Notes: a model not told the origin generated them from the sequence alone. DNA of 64,000 nucleotides from Candidatus Francisella endociliophora (GCF_000764555.1 NZ_CP009574.1:682001-746000), one strand, 5' to 3'; shown: positions 46,620-58,970, counted from the first letter of the stretch. Numbers and translations: made by a program.

Positions 46620-47504
46620 TTGCAAGGAAAAATCATAACTAACTTTGGTGGTAACATCTCTGTAAAACTAGCAAATGGTGACAAAATATCAGCTGTTCAC
46701 AGAAGTCATCTAAAAGGTGAACTAACTGTCGGTGATAATGTCGAGCTTGAATACACTAACTCAACTTATGTAATTACAAAACTTCTTGAGCGTAAAAATC
46801 TTATATCTCGTCCAAACCAATATCAACGTAAAAATAAGAATATTGCTGCAAATATAGATAATGCCGTAATTATTATTACACACTCTCCAGCACCTGTTGA
46901 ACATTATATAGATAGATATTTAGCAGCCCTTCATAATAGCGATATCGAACCTATTATCGTCATAAATAAAATAGATGATCAATCTGAGCAAGACAAACAA
47001 CATATCGAAAACTTAGCAAGCGTGTACAAAGATATTGGCTACCAAGCTTTTTACATCTCTGCAAAAAATAATATAGGTATAGATAAACTTCTTGATGCTC
47101 TTAGTGGTAAAACTTCAATATTCCTAGGGCAATCAGGAGTTGGCAAATCTGAAACACTTAATACAATTCTTGGTGAAAAAATTACTGAGACAACCGCAGT
47201 ATCTGGCTCAACTAAAAAAGGACGTCATACAACTACTTGCTCAACCTTATACGAAATAGATAATCAAACAAATATTATCGATTCACCTGGTATTAGAGAA
47301 TTTGGCTTATGGCATATTACTCAAGAAGAACTCTTCGATGGCTTTTTAGATTTTAAGAAGTACAAAGGAATGTGTCAATTTAGAAATTGCTCTCATGAAG
47401 AAGGCTCAAAGGGTTGTGAAATAGTTAAACAACTAAATGAAGGCAATATCAATCCCACTCGATTTAAAAACTATCATAGAATATTAGCTGAGATAAAAAA
47501 CTAA
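46620..47504 (+). CDS. rsgA: small ribosomal subunit biogenesis GTPase RsgA
   Basis: 294-residue circularly permuted GTPase. Order of motifs: Asn-Lys-Ile-Asp at 116-119 (G4) comes before Gly-Gln-Ser-Gly-Val-Gly-Lys-Ser at 170-177 (G1), after an N-terminal OB fold (1-75). The C-terminal zinc site is Cys252, Cys257, His259 and Cys266. It helps mature the 30S subunit. The start is a TTG at 46620; no ATG fits without losing the OB-fold strand. Convergent with the POT gene at 47.5 kb. Confidence 0.93.
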   Translation: MQGKIITNFGGNISVKLANGDKISAVHRSHLKGELTVGDNVELEYTNSTYVITKLLERKNLISRPNQYQRKNKNIAANIDNAVIIITHSPAPVEHYIDRYLAALHNSDIEPIIVINKIDDQSEQDKQHIENLASVYKDIGYQAFYISAKNNIGIDKLLDALSGKTSIFLGQSGVGKSETLNTILGEKITETTAVSGSTKKGRHTTTCSTLYEIDNQTNIIDSPGIREFGLWHITQEELFDGFLDFKKYKGMCQFRNCSHEEGSKGCEIVKQLNEGNINPTRFKNYHRILAEIKN

Positions 47505-47514
47505 TTTTAACTTA

Positions 47515-48963
47515 TTATTTATTCATAAGCATTTTTTTGATTGGTGATAAACCAAAAGATATAAATGACACAATAACTATTCCAATACCTATCATAAGAA
47601 ATAAATGAGTATAGTTGTTCAAAGAAGTCACATGAGTCATAGTTAATGCTTGATCCTTACTAATAGCTATTAACTGAGCTACTAATCCTCCCAAAATTGA
47701 TGCAAATGCTAAGAAAACCCACCATACCCCAACCATAAAACCATTTACTCGAGCTGGCGCAAGTTTCGTAAACATTGATAACCCTATAGCTGAAATAAAG
47801 AGTTCGCCTGTCGCCTGTAGTGCATAGCTAAGTACTAACCAATAAGAAGAAATAACTCCATTTACTGCTGTAAACTTCGAGATATATAGCACAACAAAAG
47901 ATAAACCTATCACAAGTAGTCCCATAGAGAACTTTGCATATACACTCAAATCAAACTTCGTATTATTTGTACGAACATAATACATAGCCAAAATAGGCCC
48001 TAATATAAATATCCAAAAAGGATTTAGTGACTGAAAAGACTCTGGAGCAATATTTAATCCTAAAATTGTATGATCAGTATTTTTAATAGTAAAAAGATTT
48101 ATTGACGATGCCATCTGCATATATGAAATCTTATAAACCATTGCTTCACACATAAGAATTAAAGCCAACATCATCTTATAGAAATAACCTGCTTTTTTAT
48201 AAGAAAAAGCTAAATATACATAGATAAACCCACATAAAATAAAAGTAAGAACAACAATTAGTTTCGCAACAAGCAAATAGTCTAATAAACATTTAACTAA
48301 GCATATCATGAAAACTACGCCAACTATCACTACAGCGAGATATCCATAATTTAATTTTTTAGCGCCTGCATGGGTAGATATATGTTTCATAGTAAACCTA
48401 AAACCAACAAATGTCATAATAGCTAATACCATAGATAATGAAACAATTGTAAATGCTGATGAATATCCAAATTGTTTTGCTATATTAGGAATCATTGCTA
48501 AGCCTAGCAATGATCCAAAATTTATAGCCATATAAAATAGTGTGAAAGCATTACTAATTTGACCTGAATCACTATTTGTATAACACCTTGACAGCAAACT
48601 AGTCGGATTCGACTTAAATAATCCTGTTCCAACACATATAAAAGACAACCCCCAAAGAACAGGTTGCTTATTGTCAAAGATCAAAAGGATATAGCCACAT
48701 AGTAACACTACCAATCCTAAAACTATTGTTCGTTTAGCCCCAAGTATAGAGTCACCTATATAACCACCAATAGCAATAAATGCATACACAAGAGCTGCTA
48801 AAGCTGCATAAGTAGCTATAGCCCCATCTTCACTTAGACTTATACTTCCTTGTTGAAGATATACCACCAAAATAGATATTAAAGCAGCATAACCAAAACG
48901 CTCCCATATCTCTAACATAAAAATTGTATAAAAAGCCTTTGGCTGATTAAAAAGCTTAAGCAT
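47515..48963 (-). CDS. POT-family proton-dependent oligopeptide transporter
   Basis: 482-residue transporter with 12-14 helices. Start 48963 has a GAGG site; an in-frame TTG at 48978 precedes it. The signature Glu-Ile-Trp-Glu-Arg-Phe-Gly-Tyr near 17-24 matches the ExxERF proton motif. A second POT gene in the window (34.9 kb) is only distantly similar, so the two probably differ in substrate range. Di- and tripeptide uptake fits an amino-acid-scavenging organism. Confidence 0.88.
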   Translation of the reverse strand: MLKLFNQPKAFYTIFMLEIWERFGYAALISILVVYLQQGSISLSEDGAIATYAALAALVYAFIAIGGYIGDSILGAKRTIVLGLVVLLCGYILLIFDNKQPVLWGLSFICVGTGLFKSNPTSLLSRCYTNSDSGQISNAFTLFYMAINFGSLLGLAMIPNIAKQFGYSSAFTIVSLSMVLAIMTFVGFRFTMKHISTHAGAKKLNYGYLAVVIVGVVFMICLVKCLLDYLLVAKLIVVLTFILCGFIYVYLAFSYKKAGYFYKMMLALILMCEAMVYKISYMQMASSINLFTIKNTDHTILGLNIAPESFQSLNPFWIFILGPILAMYYVRTNNTKFDLSVYAKFSMGLLVIGLSFVVLYISKFTAVNGVISSYWLVLSYALQATGELFISAIGLSMFTKLAPARVNGFMVGVWWVFLAFASILGGLVAQLIAISKDQALTMTHVTSLNNYTHLFLMIGIGIVIVSFISFGLSPIKKMLMNK

Positions 48964-49072
48964 ATATTCTTGCCTCAATTACATCTAGTAAAAATAAATC
49001 TGAAATCTATAAAACCCTAACAAAAGAAGATTTGTATAAATATATTTTAATTAAATAACTAACTTTAAAGTT

Positions 49073-50818
49073 TTACATTCTCTCAGGGATAGAAATACCT
49101 AATAAATCTGTAGCTATACTCATTGCCTTCACTGCGGCAACACATAGAGCAACTCTAGAGCTTTTAACATTGCCATCATCAAGACTAGTAATAGGACAAT
49201 TAACATAGAATTTATTAAAACTATTTGCCAATGAGTACGCATACTCACAAATATGATGAGGTTGGGAATTCTCATAGGCTCTAGATATAGCAATAGGAAA
49301 CTGAATAAGTTGCAACTGCAGTTTTTCCTCATGCTCATTTTCAGCATTAAGAACCCTACAATCTCTAATTAAATCTTGTAGCACATAATCATCACTAAAT
49401 ATCTTTCTAAGAATAGATTTTGCGCGAACAGTCGTGTATAACAAATATGGCCCTGTTTTGCCTTCATATTGTGCAAACTTTTCTAAATCAAAAATATAAT
49501 CATTTGAATAATTATTAACCAAATCACCAAACTTAATGGTTGCCATAGCTATTTGATTTATAACATTTTCATCTTTCTCATCAGGCATTCTTTCCCTAGC
49601 ACAGTCTTTAGCTTGAGAGATAAGGTCTGACAAATGCATAACCCCACCTTCACGGGTTTTAAATGGACGACCGTCTTTACCATTTACAGTACCAAAAGCT
49701 ACATGTTTTAACCTACACTTTTCACTAACAACCCTTGTTCTTTCTGCAACACTAAATACTTGTTTAAAATGTAAAGATTGGCGCTTATCTACGACATATA
49801 TAACCTGATCTGGGTCTAGATCTTTATTTCTCTGCCATAAGGTTGCTAAATCAGTTGTGCCATACATTACACCACCATCTCTTTTAACAACAATAAGAGG
49901 AGGAACACCCTCTTTATTTGTATCTATAACCCAAGCACCCTCATCTTCATAGATAAAATTTTCTGCTTTAAAATAAGCTATCATTTCATCAACGAACTTA
50001 TTAGCATCACTTTCACCTAACCATAAATCAAAATGGACATCCAAACTATCAAAATCTCTCTTAATAGCAGCAATCGAAATATTAACAAAATGCTGCCACA
50101 ATGCTACATAACCTTTGCGACCTTGCTGTAATTCAAAAGTCGCTTTTCTAGCTTTCTTCATCTCTTGAATATCTGATTTACATCTTTTAGAAGCTCTAGG
50201 ATATATTTCAGCAAGTTCTTTAACAGTCACGGGAGATTCTTTTGGATACTCTCCTATATAAGCTTCATCAAAATATACAAGATCAGGGGAATCTAACTTT
50301 ATTTCTTCAATTAACATCCCCATTTGTGTACCCCAATCACCTAGGTGTACATCTGAAACCACATCATCTCCATAAAAACGATGAATTCTTTGTAAAGCAT
50401 CTCCAAGTAAAGCAGATCTAATATGTCCAACATGCATTGGTTTTGCAACATTTGGTCCACCAAAATCTAGAACAACTTTTTTAGCAATTTCTAAATCTTC
50501 TACACCAAACTTATCAGAACTCAAAAACTTATCTGTTAGTTTTGAAAGAAACTCTGATGTAAGAGACATATTAATAAAACCTGGCTTTGCAACTTCGATT
50601 TTTGAGAAGATATGTTTTTGGTCAATATTTTCGACTATTTCCTCAGCAATTATAAGAGGAGCCTTTTTAGCAAACTTAGCTAAAGGCATTGCTCCATTGC
50701 ATTGAAAATGTCCAACACCTTCACGAGTCGAAGTTACGACCTTAGCAAAGCTCTCAGCATAGCCTAACTTTTGAAATGTTTTAGCAAGAAGTTCAGATAA
50801 GTAATTTTCTATATTCAT
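49073..50818 (-). CDS. argS: arginine-tRNA ligase
   Basis: 581-residue class I synthetase. Start 50818 chosen because GGA lies nearby and the preceding TTG at 50830 adds only four residues. The HIGH-type motif His-Val-Gly-His-Ile-Arg-Ser occurs near 129-135 after the Arg-specific N-terminal additional domain, and the C-terminal anticodon-binding DALR domain ends the protein. The KMSKS-like loop is degenerate, as is normal in ArgRS. Divergent from lptD. Confidence 0.96.
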   Translation of the reverse strand: MNIENYLSELLAKTFQKLGYAESFAKVVTSTREGVGHFQCNGAMPLAKFAKKAPLIIAEEIVENIDQKHIFSKIEVAKPGFINMSLTSEFLSKLTDKFLSSDKFGVEDLEIAKKVVLDFGGPNVAKPMHVGHIRSALLGDALQRIHRFYGDDVVSDVHLGDWGTQMGMLIEEIKLDSPDLVYFDEAYIGEYPKESPVTVKELAEIYPRASKRCKSDIQEMKKARKATFELQQGRKGYVALWQHFVNISIAAIKRDFDSLDVHFDLWLGESDANKFVDEMIAYFKAENFIYEDEGAWVIDTNKEGVPPLIVVKRDGGVMYGTTDLATLWQRNKDLDPDQVIYVVDKRQSLHFKQVFSVAERTRVVSEKCRLKHVAFGTVNGKDGRPFKTREGGVMHLSDLISQAKDCARERMPDEKDENVINQIAMATIKFGDLVNNYSNDYIFDLEKFAQYEGKTGPYLLYTTVRAKSILRKIFSDDYVLQDLIRDCRVLNAENEHEEKLQLQLIQFPIAISRAYENSQPHHICEYAYSLANSFNKFYVNCPITSLDDGNVKSSRVALCVAAVKAMSIATDLLGISIPERM

Positions 50819-50864
50819 TAAGCAGTCCAATATTTATGTATTTATACAGTGATTAAATTTAAAA

Positions 50865-50893
50865 TGGAAATATCTAGCAAATGCAGATATAAT
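50865..50893 (+). promoter_or_regulatory. possible lptD promoter
   Basis: A TATAAT (50888-50893) lies 17 bases from TGGAAA (50865-50870, a poor -35), about 50 bases before the lptD ATG, in the gap between divergent argS and lptD. Confidence 0.4.
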
Positions 50894-50943
50894 ACCATGG
50901 TTGTTTTTAAAAACTCAATAATTTAAGGCTTTTCAGGTCAAAT

Positions 50944-53550
50944 ATGTTAAAGGGGATTCATAAATATCTGCTAATTTGCTTTGGCACTGTATTCTTTACA
51001 GTGCAAGGCAATGCTGCGCGCATCATGAATAAAAACCCTATAAAAGAAGATTGGAAATGTAGCGTCATCGATGGTGAGTGGAGCTGTGAACGTTCAGAAA
51101 AGCCTAAAAACGTATTTAATGATGAGCTAAAAACTGCTGAAAAAGAGAAAGCTTTAGCAGATGATATGGGCTGGATACAAAAATCCTCTTATTTCTCTGG
51201 TGGATACTATGACAATGATAACGAATTCACAAAAAGATTATGTAAGTCAAAAAAAACAGATGTCAGCTATGAAAATGCTGAATTTGACACTGATGGTACA
51301 TTAATCGCCTCAGGTAATGTTGAAGTGCTTCAATGCGATCAAGAGCTTTATGGTAACAATGCAATTGTCAACTTCAATAAAGATAAAAGCTCAATTCGAT
51401 CACTGGTAATGACTGGAGATGTTATTGCAAAACAACCATCAACTGGTATTTTCCTGAGAACCAAAGAACTTGATGCTAATATGGATGATGGAACCTATAG
51501 TGCAGGCGAAACATTTTTCAGAATGGCTAGAGAAGTTCCAGATACAAGAATATATGACAAAGAACACTTTAGTGGACATTTAAGGGGTTATGGTAAAAGC
51601 TTCAAAAAACAAGGAGATGACTTATATCTTGAAAATGGCTATATCACATCTGGTGACCCATATGACAATGATTGGAAATTGACTGGTGATAATATAGACA
51701 TTAACACAGAAACAGAAATGGCCTACATTAAAGATGGTTTCCTTGAGATTAAAGACATTCCTGTAATGTATATTCCATATTTTTCACACCCAATTAACAA
51801 CAAAAGAAAATCAGGCTTCTTATTTCCTGGTATCGTTCAGAACCAAAATGGTGGTTATGGTGTTTCTGTTCCCTACTACTTTAATTTAGCGCCAAATTAT
51901 GACTTAATGCTTGAAACAGTGCTTTGGTCTGAACGTGGCCTTATGGAGAACGGTACATTCCGGTATATGACCGATTACTTCCAGGGACAATTCGAAGGAT
52001 CAATAGTACCATATGATTTCCAAGAAGGAAAAATGCGTGGAGCATTTAGCTTAACAAATACTGGTGACTTTAAAAATGGTATTACAACCAACTTAAGATA
52101 TGATTACGTAAGTGATGCAGAGTTCTATAATGATTTCTCTGCAGGTAATATAAATCTTGTTACAAAAACACTTTTAGATAGAGAGTTTGATATTAACTAC
52201 TCAAATGACTATATCGACTCAAGTTTAACATTCTTAAAATATGGTGTAGTAAACCCTACCCTCACTGTGACAAACAGACCCTATGCAAAGCTTCCGGAGC
52301 TGAAATTCAACGTAACATCAGATGGCTACACACCAGACTATATAACCTTAAGTGCTGAAACACTTAATACTTATTTTTATAAAGCCCCTGGTCCAAGCAC
52401 GGCAAAGCCTGGAGCTCCTAATGCCACGAACGTCAATGCTTTTAGAGCGTATGAATCTCCTAAGATAACAGGTAACTTCTCTGAAACGTGGGGATATTTA
52501 AATCCTTCACTAGAAGTACCGATACGTTACTACCAACTTGAAAATAGACCAACAGACACAATTAAATTTGCTAAAGATTCAGTAACTAGTGTTATACCTA
52601 TATTTAATATTGATGCTGGAGCATATTTTGATAAAGATTATACTACAGATAGTGGAACATACACCTCAACACTACACCCAAGATTATTCTATACATATAT
52701 ACCTTATCAAGACCAAACAGATATTCCTTTATTTGATACAAGCTTGCAAAACGAACAATATATGCAAATGTTTCAAGTTAACAGGTTTACTGGTCATGAT
52801 AGAATTAATAATGCCAATCAGGTAACCTATGCGCTAGAAGCATCAACAACAAATCAAGATGATGGGTCAACACTAGCTTCTGCTAAAATTGGACAAATGA
52901 TGTATTTTGCTGACCGAAAAGTAACTCTTTGCCAAGGAGATAAAAAATGTAATAACCCTGGGCAAATGGATCCTTTTTCAACGGAAACTTTTTCTCCTAT
53001 TATGTCATCATTTGAGTTCCAGGTTATGAAGAATATCTATGTATCCGCACAAGTTAACTATAGAGTTAAACAAGAAAATATTGATTACCAAGTTTATCAG
53101 CTGTCATATAAGGATGAAAATGAGAATATTTTTAATGTCTCATACAATAATATAGCAAATAACTGGAACTCATTAACACAAGAACAAATGAATAATGGAG
53201 TTAAGCCAAAACCTCAAGAAACAGTAACACTTTCAACAATACTAAATCTAACAGATCACTGGGGTATTGCTGCTTTGTGGAACTATAATTTTGAACAAAA
53301 ACAAATTTCTAACGTCTTTGCGGGACTTCAATATAATGCCAAATCATGGGCTCTTAGATTCCTTTGGCAAAAAAGTGCTTATACTAACCAAGATCCTAAC
53401 AACCCTCAAGAATTAGGTCCTCTTAGAGACACATATATGCTAGAGTTTGAACTTAAAGGCATAGGTGGCATGGGTAATACTTCAGGAATATCAGAGCGCT
53501 TAACACAAATTAATGGCTATGAAACTGGTGAATGGGGACAGGGAATATAA
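50944..53550 (+). CDS. lptD: LPS-assembly protein LptD
   Basis: 868-residue outer-membrane protein that inserts lipopolysaccharide with LptE. A signal peptide (about 1-24, Gly-Asn-Ala-Ala-Arg) comes first, then an OstA/LptA-like jelly roll (about 110-240), then the large barrel domain with Gly-Phe-Leu-Phe-Pro-Gly near 293-298, ending in alternating strands. Several Cys (near 55, 77, 120 and a late pair near 659-664) could form the disulfides LptD needs. surA starts on its last base. Confidence 0.92.
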   Translation: MLKGIHKYLLICFGTVFFTVQGNAARIMNKNPIKEDWKCSVIDGEWSCERSEKPKNVFNDELKTAEKEKALADDMGWIQKSSYFSGGYYDNDNEFTKRLCKSKKTDVSYENAEFDTDGTLIASGNVEVLQCDQELYGNNAIVNFNKDKSSIRSLVMTGDVIAKQPSTGIFLRTKELDANMDDGTYSAGETFFRMAREVPDTRIYDKEHFSGHLRGYGKSFKKQGDDLYLENGYITSGDPYDNDWKLTGDNIDINTETEMAYIKDGFLEIKDIPVMYIPYFSHPINNKRKSGFLFPGIVQNQNGGYGVSVPYYFNLAPNYDLMLETVLWSERGLMENGTFRYMTDYFQGQFEGSIVPYDFQEGKMRGAFSLTNTGDFKNGITTNLRYDYVSDAEFYNDFSAGNINLVTKTLLDREFDINYSNDYIDSSLTFLKYGVVNPTLTVTNRPYAKLPELKFNVTSDGYTPDYITLSAETLNTYFYKAPGPSTAKPGAPNATNVNAFRAYESPKITGNFSETWGYLNPSLEVPIRYYQLENRPTDTIKFAKDSVTSVIPIFNIDAGAYFDKDYTTDSGTYTSTLHPRLFYTYIPYQDQTDIPLFDTSLQNEQYMQMFQVNRFTGHDRINNANQVTYALEASTTNQDDGSTLASAKIGQMMYFADRKVTLCQGDKKCNNPGQMDPFSTETFSPIMSSFEFQVMKNIYVSAQVNYRVKQENIDYQVYQLSYKDENENIFNVSYNNIANNWNSLTQEQMNNGVKPKPQETVTLSTILNLTDHWGIAALWNYNFEQKQISNVFAGLQYNAKSWALRFLWQKSAYTNQDPNNPQELGPLRDTYMLEFELKGIGGMGNTSGISERLTQINGYETGEWGQGI

Positions 53551-54962
53551 TGAAAAAAATACTTCTTTTTTTAACCCTTAGTTCTATATTTATAAACTGC
53601 TATGCAGATGTAACATCTAGCCTTTTCCAAAACTCATTTAACACCGATTTAAGTAGTGCTCAGAACATACCAGCACAAACTTCTTCAAACAAAGAACAAC
53701 TACTAAATAAGACTGTTGCTATTGTTAATAGCAAACCAATTACATCATTTGAACTTGACCAAGAAGTTGCAAAACTTCAAGCTAGTCAACCAAATACAAA
53801 CTTCAATTCAGATCCTCTAGAGATCAAAAGACAAGCTCTACAAGACCTAATTGCTCAAAGTGTTCTGATTCAGCTTGCAGAACAAAATAATATAATGATC
53901 TCCCCTCTTCAAGTAGATGCTGCTATAAAAGATATTGCTGCTAAAAATGGGGTTTCTGTAGAGTCTTTAAAACTAAATATTGAAGGTGCTGGTATGTCTT
54001 TTGATAGTTATAAAAAGCGTATCAAAGATCAATTAATGGTAAACCAGCTACAACAACAAGCAATCTCTCAACAGGTCTATGTATCTCCTGAAGAAATTCA
54101 AAAATATATTCAAAAACATAAAAAACAATTTGATAAAGAAATGGCTCCGGTAAGGCTATATTCTCTCCGTAATCTCATTGTAACACTGCCAGACTCAAAA
54201 AAAGCTCGACAAAAAAAAATTGATCTATACAAAAAGTTAGCTATAGCAGTTAACAAAGGATATATTGACTTTACTGAGCTTGCTAAACAGTTCTCTCAAG
54301 CTCCAAACTCTGCTTCAGGTGGCTTACTTAGCCAAAACATTAAGTTTGATGCTATTAGAGATATCTACAAAGATCATGTAAAAGGTTTAAAACAACATCA
54401 GGTTTCTAAACCTTTTTTGATTAAAAATACTCTTCAAATGGTATATATAGATAATCTTAATGAGCAAGCACCTATGTTAAGCAAAAAAATAACTAAGTAT
54501 TATGTTTATGCAATTGAGATCAAACTAGATGGAAGCATGACAGAAGAAGGTGCAAAAAATTCTTTAGATAGAGCAAAACTTGCAATAGAAAGCGGGCAAG
54601 ATTTTTCAAAAGTGGCTGAAAAATATAATCAAGATTATGACCATCCTGATGGTGATTTCAAATGGGTATCTCAATTAGATAGCCCCCCGTCTTTACCACC
54701 TGCTGCATTTGCACAACTAAACCAGCTAAAAAAAGGTGAACTCTCAGAACCATTTCAAGCAGACTCTAAAACTTGGATGATAATGAAATACACGAAAGTT
54801 AAAAAATTTGATGCTGCTGAGCAATTAAAAGAACAAAAAGCATTAGAGGCAATTTTTGCTGAAAAAGCCCAAGAGGTATACAAAACATGGCTAACATCAA
54901 TGAAAGATGATGCTTATATTGAAATACTAGAAAATGATTTAAAGACACCTGAACTTTATTAA
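53550..54962 (+). CDS. surA: periplasmic chaperone / peptidyl-prolyl isomerase SurA
   Basis: 470-residue SurA. ATG at 53550 overlaps the last base of lptD and is followed by a signal peptide (about 1-21). The N-terminal helical domain (about 45-190) includes Ile-Val-Asn-x-Lys-Pro-Ile-Thr. One parvulin-type region (about 200-310) is degenerate, and the second (about 315-410) is typical (Asp-Phe-Ser-Lys-Val-Ala). It escorts outer-membrane proteins such as LptD. Both genes share an operon with rsmA and apaH, a standard gamma-proteobacterial order. Confidence 0.92.
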   Translation: MKKILLFLTLSSIFINCYADVTSSLFQNSFNTDLSSAQNIPAQTSSNKEQLLNKTVAIVNSKPITSFELDQEVAKLQASQPNTNFNSDPLEIKRQALQDLIAQSVLIQLAEQNNIMISPLQVDAAIKDIAAKNGVSVESLKLNIEGAGMSFDSYKKRIKDQLMVNQLQQQAISQQVYVSPEEIQKYIQKHKKQFDKEMAPVRLYSLRNLIVTLPDSKKARQKKIDLYKKLAIAVNKGYIDFTELAKQFSQAPNSASGGLLSQNIKFDAIRDIYKDHVKGLKQHQVSKPFLIKNTLQMVYIDNLNEQAPMLSKKITKYYVYAIEIKLDGSMTEEGAKNSLDRAKLAIESGQDFSKVAEKYNQDYDHPDGDFKWVSQLDSPPSLPPAAFAQLNQLKKGELSEPFQADSKTWMIMKYTKVKKFDAAEQLKEQKALEAIFAEKAQEVYKTWLTSMKDDAYIEILENDLKTPELY

Positions 54963-54963
54963 G

Positions 54964-55743
54964 ATGCAATACAAAACAAAAGCAAAAAAATCCTTAGGAC
55001 AAAACTTTTTACAAGATGAAAATATAATCACCAAAATTGTCCAACTCGCCAATATAAAAAAAGATAACACAGTTATAGAAATAGGTCCTGGGCTTGGAGC
55101 TTTAACTAGGCATATTTTATCTAAATGTAACAATGTCAATGTTGTCGAATTTGATTCAAGTGTTATTGATACACTTCTTGAGAATTGTAGTAAGTACGGT
55201 GTACCTACAGTTTACAATGAAGACTTTTTAAAGTTTGATATTAATAAAGTTTCTAATGAAAAAATAAAATTAATAGGAAACCTACCATACAACATTTCTT
55301 CTCCAATACTTTTTAAAGTTATAGAAATTAGTGATAAGATAATTGATGCTCACTTTATGTTACAAAAAGAAGTTGTAGAAAGAATTGTTTCCCAGCCTAA
55401 CAGTAAATCATATGGAAGATTATCAGTAGTATTACAGTATCATTTTGATTGTAGCTTAATCCTAAAGATTCCTCCGGAAGTTTTTTACCCTCAACCAAAA
55501 GTTGACTCAGCTATCCTTAGATTAAAGCCTAAAATAAGCAAAGCCACTCTCAAGAACTATAGTTTTTTTGAAAAAATTGTAAAACAAAGTTTTGCGCAAC
55601 GCAGAAAAACCTTGCATAATAACTTAAAGGATATAATAAAAGAACGAAATATTGACCCAGATTCTCTGCCAGTAAACACAAAGCTTCGTGCAGAAAACTT
55701 AAGTGTTGATGATTTTGTGAATTTAGCAAATTTTTTAAGTTAA
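54964..55743 (+). CDS. rsmA: 16S rRNA (A1518/A1519-N6)-dimethyltransferase
   Basis: 259-residue KsgA/RsmA: Lys-Lys-Ser-Leu-Gly-Gln-Asn-Phe-Leu near 8-16, the SAM motif [12 protein letters not shown] near 37-48, and catalytic Asn-Leu-Pro-Tyr-Asn-Ile near 103-108. It dimethylates two adjacent adenines in helix 45 and checks 30S assembly. It begins one base after the surA stop. Confidence 0.96.
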   Translation: MQYKTKAKKSLGQNFLQDENIITKIVQLANIKKDNTVIEIGPGLGALTRHILSKCNNVNVVEFDSSVIDTLLENCSKYGVPTVYNEDFLKFDINKVSNEKIKLIGNLPYNISSPILFKVIEISDKIIDAHFMLQKEVVERIVSQPNSKSYGRLSVVLQYHFDCSLILKIPPEVFYPQPKVDSAILRLKPKISKATLKNYSFFEKIVKQSFAQRRKTLHNNLKDIIKERNIDPDSLPVNTKLRAENLSVDDFVNLANFLS

Positions 55744-55754
55744 GGTGCAACAAA

Positions 55755-56579
55755 ATGGCTACATACGTAATAGGAGATATCCAAGGCTGCTATGATGAGC
55801 TTTTACAACTATTACAAAAAATAAGTTTTGATAAGCGAAAAGATAAACTCATCTTTGCTGGAGATATTATAAATAAAGGCCCAAAATCACTAGAGACAAT
55901 AAATTTCATAATGTCCCTTGGTGATGCAGCTGAAACAGTTTTAGGCAATCATGAAATTCTTTTTTTGGCTATTAGTTATAATTACCTTCCATCAAGCAAC
56001 AAAAACACTTTTGATGAAATGCTTAATGCTTCTAACTTAAAAGAAATTCAAGAATGGCTTTGCAACCAGCCTCTTTTAACCCAAATTAATGATACTTTTA
56101 TATCTCACGCAGGTATACCCCATACCTGGTCTCCCAAAAAAGCTTTAAAACGAGCTAAAGAAGTAGAATTTGTATTCAAAAATGAAACAACTAGAAAACT
56201 ACTGCTTGCGAACCTGTTTAATAATGAAGGTGATAAATGGAGCAAAGATTTAGAAGGCTTTGAGAGATGGTTATGCATCCTAAACTATTTCACTCGAATG
56301 AGAACTATTGATAAAGATGGAAAGTTAAATCTTAAATTCAGTTCCACAATAGAACAAGTTCCAGAAAATTTTAAACCATGGTTTAAACTAAAGCATAAAA
56401 AATTTGATAGAAAAAAGATCATCTTTGGACATTGGGCAGCTATTAAAGGCGAAACAAAAGATAAAGATAGAATTGCTCTAGATACAGGATGTGTTTTTGG
56501 AGGCAGACTAACTTGTTACTGTATTGAAACAGAAAAAAAATACTCTGTTAAAGCTACTAAAAGCTATAAGGATATATAA
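55755..56579 (+). CDS. apaH: bis(5'-nucleosyl)-tetraphosphatase, symmetrical
   Basis: 274-residue metallophosphoesterase: Gly-Asp-Ile-Gln-Gly-Cys (7-12), Gly-Asp-Ile-Ile-Asn-Lys-Gly-Pro (36-43), Gly-Asn-His-Glu (63-66), and late His residues of the metal site (Ser-His-Ala-Gly near 119-122; Phe-Gly-His-Trp-Ala). Length and motif order fit ApaH, which splits Ap4A to ADP. It follows rsmA by 11 bases, the usual partner order. Confidence 0.94.
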   Translation: MATYVIGDIQGCYDELLQLLQKISFDKRKDKLIFAGDIINKGPKSLETINFIMSLGDAAETVLGNHEILFLAISYNYLPSSNKNTFDEMLNASNLKEIQEWLCNQPLLTQINDTFISHAGIPHTWSPKKALKRAKEVEFVFKNETTRKLLLANLFNNEGDKWSKDLEGFERWLCILNYFTRMRTIDKDGKLNLKFSSTIEQVPENFKPWFKLKHKKFDRKKIIFGHWAAIKGETKDKDRIALDTGCVFGGRLTCYCIETEKKYSVKATKSYKDI

Positions 56580-56583
56580 AGAA

Positions 56584-57021
56584 ATGGATATTTTAGTAAT
56601 TAATGGTCCAAACTTAAACTTACTAGGCTCAAGAGAACCTCAAACTTATGGAAACTCTAAACTTTCAGATATTAACTTAGAATTATCAAAGTTTGCTAAA
56701 TCTTATAATGTCAATATCAGCTTTTTTCAAAGCAATCATGAAGGTGAAATAGTTGATAGGATTCAACAAACTGAAGCAAAATTCATTATAATAAATCCTG
56801 CTGCCTATACCCATACAAGTGTGGCTATAAGAGATGCTTTTTTGGCGACAAAGACGCCTTTTATTGAAATACATTTATCTAATATATATAATAGGGAAGA
56901 ATTTAGGACTAAATCGTTTCTATCAGATATAGCGCATGGCTGCATATTTGGGTTTGGCTCAAGAGGTTATACATTAGCATTGATAGAGGCTATACATTAC
57001 ATAAATACGAAAGGAGACTAA
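56584..57021 (+). CDS. aroQ: 3-dehydroquinate dehydratase, type II
   Basis: 145-residue type II enzyme of the shikimate pathway. ATG 56584 is four bases after the apaH stop; a longer frame inside apaH is not needed. The start [13 protein letters not shown], catalytic Tyr in Gln-Thr-Tyr-Gly near 22, Asn-Pro-Ala-Ala-Tyr-Thr-His near 75-81 and His in Glu-Ile-His-Leu-Ser near 100 are diagnostic. aroQ-accB-accC is a common gene order. Confidence 0.96.
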   Translation: MDILVINGPNLNLLGSREPQTYGNSKLSDINLELSKFAKSYNVNISFFQSNHEGEIVDRIQQTEAKFIIINPAAYTHTSVAIRDAFLATKTPFIEIHLSNIYNREEFRTKSFLSDIAHGCIFGFGSRGYTLALIEAIHYINTKGD

Positions 57022-57026
57022 AAACA

Positions 57027-57497
57027 ATGGATTTATTAAAAGCAATCGACAGAGTAGCTGAGATTCTTAACTCAAGCGATATCAAAGAGATCAAAGTTAA
57101 GGATGGCGGTTCAAGCATATTCATGACAAAAAACAACACAGCTACTACAAGTGTTGTATCAGCAGCCCCGGTTGCTAATGCTCCTGTTGCTACAGCTCCT
57201 GTTACTAGTACTTCTACTACTAGCACAGCTACTGCTAAAGTAGAAACTGAGGAAGAAATAAATGGAGAAGAAATAAAATCTCCTATGGTTGGTACTTTCT
57301 ATAGTGCTCCTTCACCTGACGCTGCTCCTTATGTAAAAGAAGGTCAAGAAGTTAAGAAAGGTGACGTGCTATGTATTATAGAAGCAATGAAGATTATGAA
57401 TAAAATTGAAGCTGAAAAATCTGGAAAAATTGTTAAAGTCCTTGCTAAAGATGGTGACCCTGTTCAGTTTGATCAACCTCTATTCATAGTTGAGTAA
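57027..57497 (+). CDS. accB: acetyl-CoA carboxylase biotin carboxyl carrier protein
   Basis: 156-residue BCCP: N-terminal helical part, an Ala/Pro/Thr-rich flexible linker (about 38-68), and the biotinyl domain (about 80-156) with Glu119-Ala-Met-Lys122-Ile, where Lys122 takes biotin. It carries carboxybiotin between AccC and the AccAD transferase in fatty-acid synthesis. The ligase that would biotinylate it, BirA, is encoded about 4 kb away. Starts six bases after aroQ. Confidence 0.96.
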   Translation: MDLLKAIDRVAEILNSSDIKEIKVKDGGSSIFMTKNNTATTSVVSAAPVANAPVATAPVTSTSTTSTATAKVETEEEINGEEIKSPMVGTFYSAPSPDAAPYVKEGQEVKKGDVLCIIEAMKIMNKIEAEKSGKIVKVLAKDGDPVQFDQPLFIVE

Positions 57498-57560
57498 TTA
57501 CCTACTCACAATATAGAGACTTCATAAATCTAGTATAAACTTTTAAAAGGTAAATACAAA

Positions 57561-58916
57561 ATGATTAAAAAAGTACTAATTGCCAATAGAGGTGAGATAG
57601 CCCTTAGAATTTTAAGAGCATGTAGAGAACTAGAAATTAAAACAGTTGCAGTTTATTCAAAAGCTGATGCTGATCTTATGCATGTTAAGCTAGCAGATGA
57701 AGCTGTTTGTATCGGTCCTGCTGCCCCTAACCTTAGTTACTTAAACATTCAAGCTATTATTACAGCTGCAGAAATAACTAATGCTGATGCAATCCATCCA
57801 GGCTATGGCTTCTTATCAGAAAACGCAAAATTTGCAAAAGCGGTTGAAGAAAGTGGATTTATATTTATCGGTCCCCGTGCAGAAAGTATCGAAGTAATGG
57901 GCGATAAAGTTGAAGCTATTAAATATATGAAAAAAGCTGGTGTACCATGTGTACCTGGTTCTGGTGGCCCTCTAGGTAGTGATGATAAGAAAAACTTAGA
58001 AGTCGCTGAAAAAATTGGCTACCCTGTAATTATCAAAGCCGCTGGTGGTGGCGGTGGTCGTGGTATGAGTATCGTTAGAAAGAAAGAAGATCTAATTAGC
58101 TCTATTTCTTTAACGAAGAGTGAAGCTAGAATCGCTTTTAATAACGATATGGTATATATGGAGAAATTCCTTGAAAACCCTCGTCATATTGAGATTCAGG
58201 TTTTTGGTGATGGCGAAGGTAATGCCGTGTACTTATTTGAAAGAGACTGCTCTACTCAAAGAAGACATCAGAAAGTAATTGAAGAAGCTCCTGCTATTGG
58301 TCTTACAGATGAGCAAAGAAAACGCATTGGTGAGCAATGTGTTAATGCTTGTAAGATTTTAAAATACCGTGGGGCTGGTACATTCGAATTCTTATATGAA
58401 AATGGTGAATTCTATTTCATTGAAATGAATACTAGAATTCAAGTAGAACACCCTGTTACAGAATCAATTACATCTACAGATCTTATCAAAGAGCAACTTA
58501 GAGTTGCTGGTGGACAAGGTTTAAGTTGGAAGCAAGAAGACATTGCTATAGTTGGTCATGCAATAGAGTGTAGAATCAATGCTGAAGATCCAGAGAAAAT
58601 GATCCCATCTCCAGGTAAAATTGATATGTATCATCCACCTGCAGGTCCTAGAGTACGTGTTGATTCACATATATATTCTGGCTATACAGTACCACCAAAC
58701 TATGACTCGATGATATCAAAAGTAATTGTACGTGGTCATGATAGAGCAACAGCTCTTCAAAAAATGCGTGCAGCTCTTGAGGAAATGGTAATTAATGGTA
58801 TTAAAACAAATATTCCTCTTCATCAAGAAATCTTAAATAATGAAGAGTTTATCAAGGGCGGAACTAACATTCACTTCTTGGAAAAAATGTTAGAAGAGAA
58901 AAATAAAGCTAAATAG
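57561..58916 (+). CDS. accC: acetyl-CoA carboxylase, biotin carboxylase subunit
   Basis: 451-residue ATP-grasp enzyme: Ala-Asn-Arg-Gly-Glu-Ile-Ala near 8-14, [10 protein letters not shown] near 73-82, [11 protein letters not shown] near 159-169, Asn-Thr-Arg-Ile-Gln-Val-Glu-His near 290-297. It carboxylates biotin on AccB with bicarbonate and ATP. AAAAGG site. The 90 bases after it are T-rich and hold the next promoter. Confidence 0.97.
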   Translation: MIKKVLIANRGEIALRILRACRELEIKTVAVYSKADADLMHVKLADEAVCIGPAAPNLSYLNIQAIITAAEITNADAIHPGYGFLSENAKFAKAVEESGFIFIGPRAESIEVMGDKVEAIKYMKKAGVPCVPGSGGPLGSDDKKNLEVAEKIGYPVIIKAAGGGGGRGMSIVRKKEDLISSISLTKSEARIAFNNDMVYMEKFLENPRHIEIQVFGDGEGNAVYLFERDCSTQRRHQKVIEEAPAIGLTDEQRKRIGEQCVNACKILKYRGAGTFEFLYENGEFYFIEMNTRIQVEHPVTESITSTDLIKEQLRVAGGQGLSWKQEDIAIVGHAIECRINAEDPEKMIPSPGKIDMYHPPAGPRVRVDSHIYSGYTVPPNYDSMISKVIVRGHDRATALQKMRAALEEMVINGIKTNIPLHQEILNNEEFIKGGTNIHFLEKMLEEKNKAK

Positions 58917-58964
58917 TTAATCCCTCCTCTGTACATCTGCATTTAATTTTATCTTTTTTTCTTA

Positions 58965-58970
58965 TATAAT
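58965..58970 (+). promoter_or_regulatory. -10 element before the RodZ-like gene
   Basis: A perfect TATAAT lies about 40 bases before the chosen start at 59009; the -35 (TTTAAT at 58942-58947) is poor. It separates this gene from the acc operon. Confidence 0.4.
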
